Shown: positions 21,968 to 29,508, numbered from the stretch's first letter. The stretch is DNA of 38,350 bases from Actinomadura kijaniata NBRC 14229 (GCF_001552175.1 NZ_BCQR01000120.1:1-38350); one strand, 5' to 3'. Program-made: numbers and translations. Notes: generated by a model not told the origin, from the letters alone.

Positions 21968-23485
21968 TCAGTTCTGGCCGGTGAGTGTGGCGACGAGGTC
22001 GGCTGCGGTGCGGCAGCGGTCGAGGAGTGCGCCGACGTGTTGGCGGGTGCCGCGGAGGGGTTCGAGGGTGGGGACGCGTTGGAGGGATTCGCGGCCGGGG
22101 ACGTCGAAGATGACGGAGTCCCAGGAGGCGGCGGCGACGGAGTCGGCGTACTGGCTGAGGCATCGGCCGCGGAAGTAGGCGCGGGTGTCCTCGGGGGGGT
22201 GCTCGATGGCGTGTTGGACGCGTTCTTCGGTGGTGACGCGGTCGATGCGGTCGCGTGCGACGAGTCGGTTGTAGAGGCCCTTGTCGGGGCGGATGTCGGT
22301 GTACTGGAGGTCGACGAGTTGGAGGCGTGGGTGGGACCAGTCGAGGCCGTCGCGGTTGCGGTAGCCCTCGAGGAGTTCGAGTTTGGCGACCCAGTCGAGT
22401 TGGCGTGAGAGCCGCATGGGGTCGTCTTCGAGGTGGGTGAGGGTGGTTTCCCAGCGGTCGAGGACGTCGCAGGTCATCTCGTCGGCGTCGGAGCCGTGGC
22501 GTTCTTCGACGTATTTGCGGGCGAGTTCCAGGTATTCCATCTGGAGTTGGACGGCGGTCATCTTGCGGCCGTCGCGCAACGTGAGGAGGTGTTTGCAGGT
22601 GGGGTCGTGGGAGACGGCGCGGAGGGCGGCGACGGGCATGTCGACGGAGAGGTCGACGGTGATGAAGGAGTCTTCGATCATGGCGAGGACCAGGGCGGTG
22701 GTGCCGAGCTTGAGGTAGGTGGAGACCTCGCTCATGTTGGCGTCGCCGATGATGACGTGGAGGCGTCGGTATTTCTCGGGATCGGCGTGGGGTTCGTCGC
22801 GGGTGTTGATGATGGGGCGTTTGAGGGTGGTCTCCAGGCCTACTTCGACTTCGAAGAAGTCGGCGCGCTGGGAGATCTGGAAGCCGTCGCCGCGGCCGTC
22901 GACGCCGATGCCGACGCGGCCTGCGCCGGCGATGACCTGGCGGGAGACGAAGAAGGGGGTGAGGTGCCGGACGATGTCGGCGAAGGGGGTCTCCCGCTTC
23001 ATGAGGTAGTTCTCGTGGCAGCCGTAGGAGGCGCCTTTGTTGTCGGTGTTGTTCTTGTAGAGCTGGATGGGGTGGGTGCCGGGGACGAGGGCGGCGCGTG
23101 CGGCGGCGTCGGCCATGACGCGTTCGCCGGCCTTGTCCCAGATGACGGCGTCGAGGGGGTTGGTGGTCTCGGGTGCGCTGTATTCGGGGTGGGCGTGGTC
23201 GACGTAGAGTCGGGCGCCGTTGGTGAGGATGACGTTGGCGAGGCCGAGGTCCTCGTCGGTGAGCTGGCTGGGGTCGGCGACTTCTCGGGCGAGGTCGAAG
23301 CCGCGCGCGTCGCGTAGGGGGTTCTCCTCTTCGAAGTCCCAGCGCGCTCTTCTGGCCCTGGCCGCCGAGGCCGCGAGGTAGGCGTTGACGACCTGGGAGG
23401 AGGTCACCATCGCGTTCGCTCCTGGTTGGCCGGGTACGGAGATGCCGTACTCGGTCTCGATGCCCATCACCCGCCGAACACTCAT
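21968..23485 (-). CDS. dop: Pup deamidase/depupylase Dop
   Basis: 505-aa homologue of PafA. It deamidates the C-terminal Gln of Pup and also removes Pup from substrates. N-terminal nucleotide-binding segment MGIETEYGIS (7-16). The Dop-loop region (about 40-80, LAASAARARRARWDFEEENP through DPSQLTDEDLGL) is absent from PafA. Asp96 in LYVDHAHPEYSAPE is the catalytic Asp position, and the YKNNTDNKGASYGCHENYLM loop resembles that of PafA. ATG 23485 follows TAGGCT by 7 nt (leaderless); ATG 23467 (MGIETEYG) is a possible shorter start. Upstream lies the 73-bp repeat array behind arc; downstream a strong hairpin separates it from pup. Confidence 0.96.
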   Translation of the reverse strand: MSVRRVMGIETEYGISVPGQPGANAMVTSSQVVNAYLAASAARARRARWDFEEENPLRDARGFDLAREVADPSQLTDEDLGLANVILTNGARLYVDHAHPEYSAPETTNPLDAVIWDKAGERVMADAAARAALVPGTHPIQLYKNNTDNKGASYGCHENYLMKRETPFADIVRHLTPFFVSRQVIAGAGRVGIGVDGRGDGFQISQRADFFEVEVGLETTLKRPIINTRDEPHADPEKYRRLHVIIGDANMSEVSTYLKLGTTALVLAMIEDSFITVDLSVDMPVAALRAVSHDPTCKHLLTLRDGRKMTAVQLQMEYLELARKYVEERHGSDADEMTCDVLDRWETTLTHLEDDPMRLSRQLDWVAKLELLEGYRNRDGLDWSHPRLQLVDLQYTDIRPDKGLYNRLVARDRIDRVTTEERVQHAIEHPPEDTRAYFRGRCLSQYADSVAAASWDSVIFDVPGRESLQRVPTLEPLRGTRQHVGALLDRCRTAADLVATLTGQN

Positions 23486-23492
23486 GTCGTCG

Positions 23493-23498
23493 AGCCTA
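23493..23498 (-). promoter_or_regulatory. -10 element of dop (leaderless)
   Basis: TAGGCT on the minus strand, 7 nt before the ATG at 23485. Confidence 0.6.
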
Positions 23499-23727
23499 TC
23501 GGGGCGTGGGGGCTGTAGCCATGGGGCGTCGGTCGTGGCGTCGTGGTCGTGGCATCGTGGTCGTGGCGTGGGGTGGCCGGGTGAGGACGCGGCGCGGCGG
23601 CCGTCCCCGGGTGGGGGCGGCCGCCGCGTGGTCGGTCGGCTTGTCGGGCGTGGTGTCAGAGGTGCTGGCCGGGTTGGCGGAAGTGGCGCTGTGATGGATC
23701 GGCCCCTCTTCCGCCCTCACCACCGTC

Positions 23728-23796
23728 TTACAGGTACTGGCCGGTGTTGGCGAAGGCGGCGCTGTGATGGATCGGCCCCTCTTCCGCCCTCACCAC
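23728..23796 (-). other. Mini-ORF B ending in the Arc tail (unproven)
   Basis: GTG-started frame of 22 codons plus stop, identical to mini-ORF A. It begins 4 nt after the stop of mini-ORF A and ends ANTGQYL. No ribosome-binding site; reinitiation after the preceding stop would be required. Confidence 0.2.
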
Positions 23797-23800
23797 CGTC

Positions 23801-23869
23801 TTACAGGTACTGGCCGGTGTTGGCGAAGGCGGCGCTGTGATGGATCGGCCCCTCTTCCGCCCTCACCAC
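23801..23869 (-). other. Mini-ORF A ending in the Arc tail (unproven)
   Basis: GTG-started frame of 22 codons plus stop. It begins 4 nt after the arc stop (TAA-GACG-GTG) and ends AFANTGQYL, the same last seven residues as Arc. A second GTG follows immediately. No ribosome-binding site is visible, so translation would need coupling to arc termination. Confidence 0.22.
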
Positions 23870-23873
23870 CGTC

Positions 23874-25637
23874 TTACAGGTACTGGCCCGTGTTGGCGAC
23901 GGTGTCGATGGATCGGCCGGCCTCGGCGCCCTTGGTGCCGGAGACGAGGGTGCGGATGTAGACGATGCGCTCGCCCTTCTTGCCGGAGATGCGGGCCCAG
24001 TCGTCGGGGTTGGTGGTGTTGGGCAGGTCCTCGTTCTCGGAGAACTCGTCGACGCAGGCGGCCAGGAGGTGCTGGACGCGCAGGCCTTTCTGGCCGGTTT
24101 CGAGGAACTGTTTGATGGCCATCTTCTTGGCTCGGTCCACGATGTTCTGGATCATGGCGCCGGAGTTGAAGTCCTTGAAGTAGAGGACTTCCTTGTCGCC
24201 GTTGGCGTAGGTGACCTCGAGGAAGCGGTTCTCCTCGGTCTCGGTGTACATGCGCTCGACGACGCGTTGGATCATCGCTTCGATGGTGGCCTTGGTGTTG
24301 TCGCCGTGTTCGGAGACGTCCTCGGGGTGGAGGGGCAGGCCTTCGAGGAGGTACTTGGAGAAGATGTCCTTGGCGGCCTCGGCGTCGGGACGCTCGATCT
24401 TGATCTTGACGTCGAGTCGGCCGGGGCGCAGGATCGCCGGGTCGATCATGTCCTCGCGGTTGGAGGCGCCGATGACGATGACGTTCTCCAGGCCCTCGAC
24501 GCCGTCGATCTCGCTGAGGAGCTGGGGGACGATGGTGTTCTCGACGTCGGAGGAGACGCCGGATCCGCGGGTGCGGAAGATGGAGTCCATCTCGTCGAAG
24601 AAGACGATGACGGGGGTGCCGGCGGAGGCCTTCTCGCGGGCTCGTTGGAAGACGAGCCGGATGTGGCGTTCGGTTTCGCCGACGTACTTGTTGAGCAGCT
24701 CGGGGCCCTTGATGTTGAGGAAGAAGCTCTTGCCTTCCTGGCCGGTCTTCTCGGCGACCTGTTTGGCCAGCGAGTTGGCGACGGCCTTGGCGATGAGGGT
24801 CTTTCCGCAGCCGGGGGGGCCGTAGAGCAGGACGCCCTTGGGTGGGCGGAGCTGGTGTTCGCGGAACAGGTCCGCGTGCAGGTAGGGGAGTTCCACGGCG
24901 TCGCGGATCTGCTCGATCTGGGGGCCGAGGCCGCCGATCTCCTCGTAGGAGATGTCGGGGACCTCTTCCAGGACGAGTTCTTCGACCTCCGCCTTGTGGA
25001 TCTTCTCGTAGGCGTATCCGGATCGGGGTTCCAGCATCAGCGAGTCGCCGGCGCGCAGCGGGACGCCGCGCAGCGGTTCGGCCAGCTTGATGACGCGCTC
25101 TTCGTCCGCGTGTGCGATGACGAGGGCGCGTTCCCCGTCGCCGAACAGTTCTTTGAGCATGACGACTTCGCCCTGCTCTTCGAAGTCGAGTGCTTCGACG
25201 ACGTTGAGCGCCTCGTTCAGCATGACCTCCTGGCCACGCTGGAGTTCGTCGATGTCGACGGCGGGGCTGACGTTCACGCGGAGCTTGCGTCCGCCGGTGA
25301 AGATGTCGACGGTGCCGTCGTCGCGTGCTTCGAGGAACACGCCGAACCCGGAGGGGGGTTGGGCGAGTCTGTCCACTTCCTCCTTGAGCGCCACGATCTG
25401 CTCGCGCGCTTCTTTGAGGGTCGCCACGAGACGCTCGTTCTGACCCGTAACGGCGGCCAGATTGGCCTGTGCCTCATGGAGACGTTCTTCCAGAACCCTG
25501 ACTTGGCGGGGGGATTCCGCGAGCTTGCGACGCAGCACGGAGATCTCCTCCTCTAGGAAGGACACCTGCGTCTGGAGGTCCCTGACCTCCTTGTCCTGCT
25601 GCGCCCTGCGCGCCCCAGCATCGTCACGAGCGGCCAC
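23874..25637 (-). CDS. arc: Proteasome-associated AAA ATPase Arc (Mpa)
   Basis: 587-aa hexameric unfoldase that recruits pupylated proteins and threads them into the PrcAB core. An N-terminal coiled coil (about residues 13-92, with LQTQVSFLEEEISVLRRKLA) captures Pup. Tandem OB folds span about 95-210. The AAA module has Walker A GPPGCGKT (273-280), Walker B VIVFFDEMD (343-351) and the R-x-x-x-R region ILRPGRLDVK. The C-terminus ANTGQYL carries the penultimate-Tyr motif that docks on PrcA. GTG 25637 follows GGAGG by 9 nt. The last part of the gene is the source of the tandem array downstream. Named mpa in mycobacteria. Confidence 0.97.
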   Translation of the reverse strand: MAARDDAGARRAQQDKEVRDLQTQVSFLEEEISVLRRKLAESPRQVRVLEERLHEAQANLAAVTGQNERLVATLKEAREQIVALKEEVDRLAQPPSGFGVFLEARDDGTVDIFTGGRKLRVNVSPAVDIDELQRGQEVMLNEALNVVEALDFEEQGEVVMLKELFGDGERALVIAHADEERVIKLAEPLRGVPLRAGDSLMLEPRSGYAYEKIHKAEVEELVLEEVPDISYEEIGGLGPQIEQIRDAVELPYLHADLFREHQLRPPKGVLLYGPPGCGKTLIAKAVANSLAKQVAEKTGQEGKSFFLNIKGPELLNKYVGETERHIRLVFQRAREKASAGTPVIVFFDEMDSIFRTRGSGVSSDVENTIVPQLLSEIDGVEGLENVIVIGASNREDMIDPAILRPGRLDVKIKIERPDAEAAKDIFSKYLLEGLPLHPEDVSEHGDNTKATIEAMIQRVVERMYTETEENRFLEVTYANGDKEVLYFKDFNSGAMIQNIVDRAKKMAIKQFLETGQKGLRVQHLLAACVDEFSENEDLPNTTNPDDWARISGKKGERIVYIRTLVSGTKGAEAGRSIDTVANTGQYL

Positions 25638-25680
25638 GCCCCGTCACCTCCTCAATGAAGAGAGCCGACGACCTACAGAG

Positions 25681-25708
25681 ACCCTACCTATCTGGAGGGC
25701 TTCCGTAA
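25681..25708 (-). promoter_or_regulatory. Candidate arc promoter
   Basis: Minus strand: weak -35 TTACGG (25708-25703), 16-bp spacer, -10 TAGGGT (25686-25681). The predicted leader of about 38 nt carries the GGAGG ribosome-binding site. Confidence 0.45.
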
Positions 25709-25821
25709 CCTGCCCTTTCGGTTCTCGTGTCGTGTCGGGGGCGTGCGCGGTGGGTTCGGAGGGGGCGCGGCGGGGGTGGGGAATGCCGTCGGCGCCCCTC
25801 CGGTGAAGGCGGGTGGGGGTG

Positions 25822-25844
25822 TTTTCGGTGGGTGCCGCCGAAAG
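25822..25844 (-). terminator. Hairpin between trmI and arc
   Basis: TTTTCGGTGG (25822-25831), 3-nt loop, CCGCCGAAAG (25835-25844): ten pairs with two G-U. It lies about 100 nt after the trmI stop. Confidence 0.45.
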
Positions 25845-25944
25845 GTTTTCCGATTTCAGCGGGGTGTCGGGGTGGGGAGCGCGGTCGGGGGCGCTGCGTG
25901 AATTCGTCGTTAGGGGCCGGTGGTTACGGGCCGGCGGGTGTGAT

Positions 25945-26952
25945 CTAGACCGCACCCTGATCTTCGGTCGAATTTTCGGCGTTCGGCGTGTCGGGGGCCG
26001 TGGCGGGGTCGGTCACGAGGTCGGTGGCGGGGTCGGTGGTGGGGGTGGGGGGCTCGGTGTAGGCGCCCTTGGCGGGGCGGCGGCGCCGGGCCGGCGGGGT
26101 GACGCCGTCGGCGAGGCGGCGGGCGGTGACCAGGAAGCCGGTGTGGCCGACCATGCGGTGGTCGGGACGGACGGCCAGGCCCTCGCAGTGCCAGGAGCGC
26201 AGCATGGTCTCGAACGCGTAGGGCTCGGCGAACGCGCCGTGGTCGCGGAGTTCCTCCACCACGCGTGACATCTGGGTGGTGGTGGCGATGTAGGCGCAGA
26301 CCATGCCGCCGGGGATCAGGGCCTTGGCGACGGCGTCGACGCATTCCCAGGGGGCGAGCATGTCGAGGACGACGCGGTCGACCTCGGTCTCGGACAGGTG
26401 GTCCTGGAGGTCGCCGATGGTGAGGCGCCACGCGGGGTGGGGGCCGCCGAAGAAGCGTTCGACGTTGGCGCGGGCGGTGTCGGCGAAGTCGGGGCGGCGT
26501 TCGTAGGAGGAGACGAGGCCGCGGTCGCCGACGGCGCGCAGCAGGAAGCAGGTGAGGGCGCCGGAGCCGACGCCGGCCTCCACGACGCGGGCGCCGGGGA
26601 AGATGTCGGCCTGGGCGATGATCTGGGCGGCGTCCTTGGGGTAGACGACGGCGGCGCCGCGGGGCATGCGGACGGTGTAGTCGCTCAGCAGCGGGCGGAA
26701 CGCCAGGTACTCGACGCCGCCGGTGGAGCGGAACACGCTGCCTTCGGGGCTGCCGATGACGTCGTCGTGGTCGATGGCGCCCTTGTGGGAGTGGTACTGC
26801 TTGCCGGGCTGCAGGGTGATGGTGTTGATGCGGCCCTTGGGGTCGGTGAGCTGAACCTGGTCGCCGGGGCGGAACGGGCCGTGGGGGATGCGGCCGGTGG
26901 TGGGCTCGTCCGGGGTGCCCGTGGAAAGGTGCTGCGGCGTGGTTTCGCTCAT
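25945..26952 (-). CDS. trmI: tRNA (adenine-N1)-methyltransferase TrmI
   Basis: 335-aa SAM-dependent enzyme that methylates N1 of A58 (and in some species A57) in the tRNA T-loop. An N-terminal beta-domain (GPFRPGDQVQLTDPKGRINT) precedes the Rossmann fold. SAM motif VVEAGVGSGALT is at 123-134, DLQDHLSETEVDRVVLDMLA covers motifs around the catalytic Asp, and GFLVTARRLADG sits near the core end. The last 45 residues are a Pro/Thr/Asp-rich repeat tail (PATD, TDPAT), probably disordered. ATG 26952 lies 8 nt after TAGCCT, so a leaderless mRNA is predicted. The M. tuberculosis orthologue (Rv2118c) is also close to mpa. Confidence 0.94.
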   Translation of the reverse strand: MSETTPQHLSTGTPDEPTTGRIPHGPFRPGDQVQLTDPKGRINTITLQPGKQYHSHKGAIDHDDVIGSPEGSVFRSTGGVEYLAFRPLLSDYTVRMPRGAAVVYPKDAAQIIAQADIFPGARVVEAGVGSGALTCFLLRAVGDRGLVSSYERRPDFADTARANVERFFGGPHPAWRLTIGDLQDHLSETEVDRVVLDMLAPWECVDAVAKALIPGGMVCAYIATTTQMSRVVEELRDHGAFAEPYAFETMLRSWHCEGLAVRPDHRMVGHTGFLVTARRLADGVTPPARRRRPAKGAYTEPPTPTTDPATDLVTDPATAPDTPNAENSTEDQGAV

Positions 26953-26960
26953 GGGTGACA

Positions 26961-26966
26961 AGGCTA
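26961..26966 (-). promoter_or_regulatory. -10 element of trmI (leaderless)
   Basis: TAGCCT on the minus strand, 8 nt before the ATG at 26952. Confidence 0.5.
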
Positions 26967-27040
26967 TCGGTGCGCGGGCGTTGCTCGGCCCGTGCTCGGC
27001 CCGTGCTCAGGCGGTGGTCAGCCGGTGGTCAGGGCGTGTC

Positions 27041-27065
27041 CGTCGGCCGGATGCGCCGGCCGGTG
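27041..27065 (-). terminator. Hairpin after site-2 protease gene
   Basis: CGGCCGG (27044-27050) pairs with CCGGCCG (27056-27062) around ATGCG, extended by three outer pairs including G-U. It lies 12 nt after the protease stop. Confidence 0.6.
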
Positions 27066-27076
27066 GGCGGGGCCGG

Positions 27077-28264
27077 TCACAGGCCCGCGAACGCGCGGTC
27101 GACGTCGGCGGTGGCCAGGACGCCGTACACCGAGCCGTCGGGTTCGGTGAGCAGGTACTCGGTGGCGGGGGCGCGGCGCAGCGCGATGATCAGGTCCTCG
27201 CCGCCCAGGTCGGCGGGGAGGGTCAGGTCGGGTTCCAGTGAGCGTGACAGGTCGCCGACGGTGATCCAGGGGCGGCGGTGGTCGGGGGTGGCGAGGACGG
27301 CCTTCTCGCTGACCAGGCCGCGGGGGGTGCCGTCGTGGTCGACGACGACGATGGCGCCGGCCTGCTGCTCCTGGGCGCGGCGGACGGCCTCGGCCAGCGG
27401 CACCTCGGGGGTGACCTGGGTGGCGCGGCGGGCCAGGCGGCGGGCCTGCAGGAGGGGGAAGCGGTCGCGGATGCGTTCGGCGCGGATGGCCTGGCTGGCG
27501 CCGATCCAGATGAACGAGGCGACCAGCGCCGACCACAGCAGCGCCAGCCAGCTGATCCCGCCGCCGGTGCCGGTGCGGTAGGTGGCGGCGTAGGCGCCGC
27601 CGAACAGGCACAGCAGCGCCAGGACGCGGCCGACCTGCCCGGCGACGATCGCGCCGTTGCGGGCGCGGCCGGTGGCCTTCCAGACGGCGGCGCGGACCAG
27701 CCGGCCGCCGTCCAGCGGCAGGCCGGGCAGCAGGTTGAACACGCCGACCAGCAGGTTGGCGAAGGTGAGTGCCTCCACCAGCAGCGCCAGGACCGGCGGC
27801 AGCGGCAGGGTCGCGCGGACCAGCAGCCCTCCCCCGGCCAGCACGAGGTTGGTGAGGGGCCCGGCGAACGCGATGAGGAACTCGCGGCCCGGGGTGGGGG
27901 CCTCGCGTTCGATGGCGGTCTCGCCGCCGAGGATGTGCAGGGTGACCGAGCGGACGGGCAGGCCCAGCACCCGCGCGGTGATCGCGTGGCTGAGCTCGTG
28001 GACGAACACCGAGGCGTACAGCAGCACGGCGTAGGCGAACGCGACGGCGTAGCTGGCGGGGCGGGCGACGATCTCGCCGAGGCGGTCGTTGACCTGGCTC
28101 TCGAACATGACGGTGACCAGGATCGCGACCAGGAACCAGCTGGGCGACACGTACACCGGGATGCCGAAGGGCCGCCCCATGGGCAGTCCGGGGCGGGGGG
28201 CGGGGCCGCCCGCGGGGTCGCCGGCCGGGTGCTTGTCCTCGGCCGGGGGCGCGCTGTTGGTCAC
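27077..28264 (-). CDS. Site-2 protease (M50 family) with C-terminal CBS domains
   Basis: 395-aa intramembrane zinc metalloprotease. A Pro-rich cytoplasmic N-terminus is followed by membrane helices including PSWFLVAILVTVMF. The zinc motif HELSH is at 89-93, and the third ligand is Asp185 in NLLPGLPLDGGR. A CBS pair at about 285-395 (ATQVTPEVPLAEAVRRAQEQ, ATEYLLTEPDGSVYGVLATA) suggests regulation by adenine nucleotides. Such proteases cleave membrane-bound anti-sigma factors or other transmembrane substrates; the target is unknown. The GTG at 28264 follows TAGCAT by 7 nt (leaderless). It is divergent from the RecB-like gene. Confidence 0.92.
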   Translation of the reverse strand: MTNSAPPAEDKHPAGDPAGGPAPRPGLPMGRPFGIPVYVSPSWFLVAILVTVMFESQVNDRLGEIVARPASYAVAFAYAVLLYASVFVHELSHAITARVLGLPVRSVTLHILGGETAIEREAPTPGREFLIAFAGPLTNLVLAGGGLLVRATLPLPPVLALLVEALTFANLLVGVFNLLPGLPLDGGRLVRAAVWKATGRARNGAIVAGQVGRVLALLCLFGGAYAATYRTGTGGGISWLALLWSALVASFIWIGASQAIRAERIRDRFPLLQARRLARRATQVTPEVPLAEAVRRAQEQQAGAIVVVDHDGTPRGLVSEKAVLATPDHRRPWITVGDLSRSLEPDLTLPADLGGEDLIIALRRAPATEYLLTEPDGSVYGVLATADVDRAFAGL

Positions 28265-28271
28265 GTTCCCG

Positions 28272-28277
28272 ATGCTA
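28272..28277 (-). promoter_or_regulatory. -10 element of site-2 protease gene (leaderless)
   Basis: TAGCAT on the minus strand, 7 nt before the GTG at 28264. Confidence 0.55.
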
Positions 28278-28402
28278 CGGCCCCGGGGCCGGGGTCCGCG
28301 CACGGGCCGGGCCGTGCATGGCGGGCCGGGCGGCGGGCCGGGCGGCGGGGCGATGGCGGGGACGGGCGGGTTCGGGTGTGGGATTTCGTCGGAGGGGTCG
28401 CC

Positions 28403-28408
28403 TACGCT
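28403..28408 (+). promoter_or_regulatory. -10 element of RecB-family nuclease gene (leaderless)
   Basis: TACGCT, 8 nt before the ATG at 28417. No ribosome-binding site precedes that ATG. Confidence 0.5.
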
Positions 28409-28416
28409 GCTGTGTC

Positions 28417-29424
28417 ATGACGACGGGGACCGACGGCAGGGTGGACGAGGCGGCGGGCGGCCGGGACGAGGCCCCCGGGACGGAGCAGGCCCCTCGGGCG
28501 GAGCAGGCCTCTGGGGTGGAGCAGGGTCCCCGGGTGGTCGGGTCGTTGTCGCCGTCGCGGGCGGGCGACTTCATGACGTGCCCGCTGCTGTACCGCTTCC
28601 GGGTGATCGACAAGATTCCGGAGAAGCCGTCTCCGGCGGCGGTGCGCGGCACGCTGGTGCACGCGGTGCTGGAGCGGCTGTTCGACCGTCCGGCGGCCGA
28701 GCGGACCGCGGCGGCGGCGCTGGAGCTGCTGGGGCCGCAGTGGGAGCGGCTGCTGGCGGCCGAGCCGGAGCTGGCGACGATGTTCGCCGAGGGCGAGGCC
28801 GGGGAGGCCGAGCGCGACGGCTGGCTGGAGCAGGCTCGGCGGATGCTGGAGCGGTACTTCACGATGGAGGACCCGCGGCGGCTGGAGCCCGCCGAGCGGG
28901 AGCTGTTCGTGGAGACGGTGCTGGAGTCGGGGCTGAAGCTGCGCGGGTTCATCGACCGGGTCGATGTGGCCCCGTCGGGTGATGTGCGGATCGTGGACTA
29001 CAAGACCGGTGCGGCCCCGCGCGCCGACTTCGAGGCGCGGGCGCTGTTCCAGATGAAGTTCTACGCGCTGGTGCTGTGGCGGCTGCACGGGCGGGTGCCG
29101 CGGTTGTTGCAGCTGATGTACCTGGGCAACGGCGAGATCCTGCGGTACGAGCCGGACGAGGCGGATCTGCGGGCGACCGAGCGGAAGGTCGAGGCGCTGT
29201 GGCAGGCGATCCGGCGGGCGATGGACACCGGTGAGTGGCGGCCCCGGACCAGCCGGTTGTGCGACTGGTGCGACCACAAGGTGCGGTGCCCGCAGTTCGG
29301 GGGCACTCCCCCACCGTTGCCGGTCCTTGCCGGCGGGGCCGGTGAGGGGGGTGGGGCCGGTGGTGCGGTTCCGGTGGTGGCGGTGACGGCGGATTCGGAC
29401 GGCCCGGAGTACGACGATCTGTGA
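28417..29424 (+). CDS. RecB-family PD-(D/E)XK exonuclease with Fe-S cysteines
   Basis: 335-aa single-domain nuclease. The PD-(D/E)XK core is visible: His82 in GTLVHAVLERLF, Asp180 in GFIDRVD, Asp194 and Lys196 in IVDYKTG, and the following QMKFYALVLW helix. One Cys before the core (Cys55) and three after it (Cys282, Cys285, Cys291 in CDWCDHKVRC) form the AddB/Cas4-type four-Cys set that holds a 4Fe-4S cluster. The N-terminal 40 residues are a Glu/Gln/Ala repeat (GTEQAPRAEQASGVEQGP), and the C-terminal 40 are Gly/Pro-rich and disordered. It probably processes single-strand ends in repair. The M. tuberculosis counterpart as I recall it is Rv2119. Confidence 0.9.
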   Translation: MTTGTDGRVDEAAGGRDEAPGTEQAPRAEQASGVEQGPRVVGSLSPSRAGDFMTCPLLYRFRVIDKIPEKPSPAAVRGTLVHAVLERLFDRPAAERTAAAALELLGPQWERLLAAEPELATMFAEGEAGEAERDGWLEQARRMLERYFTMEDPRRLEPAERELFVETVLESGLKLRGFIDRVDVAPSGDVRIVDYKTGAAPRADFEARALFQMKFYALVLWRLHGRVPRLLQLMYLGNGEILRYEPDEADLRATERKVEALWQAIRRAMDTGEWRPRTSRLCDWCDHKVRCPQFGGTPPPLPVLAGGAGEGGGAGGAVPVVAVTADSDGPEYDDL

Positions 29425-29495
29425 GCGGCGGGGTCATCCTTGCGGAGGATCACGGATCCGCGCGCAGGAGGGCTCACGACCTGCTGCCGCTCTCA

Positions 29496-29501
29496 TAGGG
29501 T
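29496..29501 (+). promoter_or_regulatory. -10 element of histidine kinase gene (leaderless)
   Basis: TAGGGT, 7 nt before the GTG at 29509; this decides the start of the kinase. Confidence 0.6.
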
Positions 29502-29508
29502 GAGAGTC

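Larger units (their letters stand above)
23486..23873. other. Intergenic region dop-arc (388 bp)
   Basis: It contains the dop -10 element next to the start and the 73-bp tandem array in its arc-proximal two thirds. A 75-codon Pro/Thr/Arg-rich frame on the minus strand (23496-23723) begins in the degenerate repeat copy. I do not regard it as an established gene. Confidence 0.6.
23655..23913. repeat. 73-bp tandem array duplicating the 3' end of arc
   Basis: Two full identical 73-bp units (23691-23763, 23764-23836) and a third unit (23837 on) that runs into the arc coding end, diverging after about 60 bp but again sharing GATGGATCGGCC. A degenerate, stop-less partial copy lies at 23655-23690. 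The stop codon TTA recurs at 23874 (arc itself), 23801 and 23728, exactly 73 bp apart. Each unit contains the codons for ANTGQYL-stop plus about 40 nt of 3' flank. Confidence 0.92.
25638..25944. other. Intergenic region arc-trmI (307 bp)
   Basis: No gene is supported. The arc-proximal part holds a candidate promoter (25681-25708) and a leader of about 40 nt with the GGAGG site. The middle is G/T-rich on the plus strand, and a hairpin at 25822-25844 probably ends trmI transcripts. Confidence 0.55.

Noticed and set aside
23496..23723. 75-codon minus-strand frame starting in the degenerate arc repeat copy
   Set aside because: The sequence is Pro/Thr/Arg-rich low complexity with no ribosome-binding site, and it overlaps the dop -10 element. 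It is most likely the product of a lost stop codon in a decayed repeat.
23691..23836. Possible CRISPR array
   Set aside because: The 73-bp units are directly contiguous with no unique spacers and derive from the arc coding end, so this is a tandem duplication.
29440..29508. Upstream extension of the histidine kinase
   Set aside because: A -10 element (TAGGGT at 29496) lies inside it, and the GTG 7 nt after that gives a typical kinase N-terminus.
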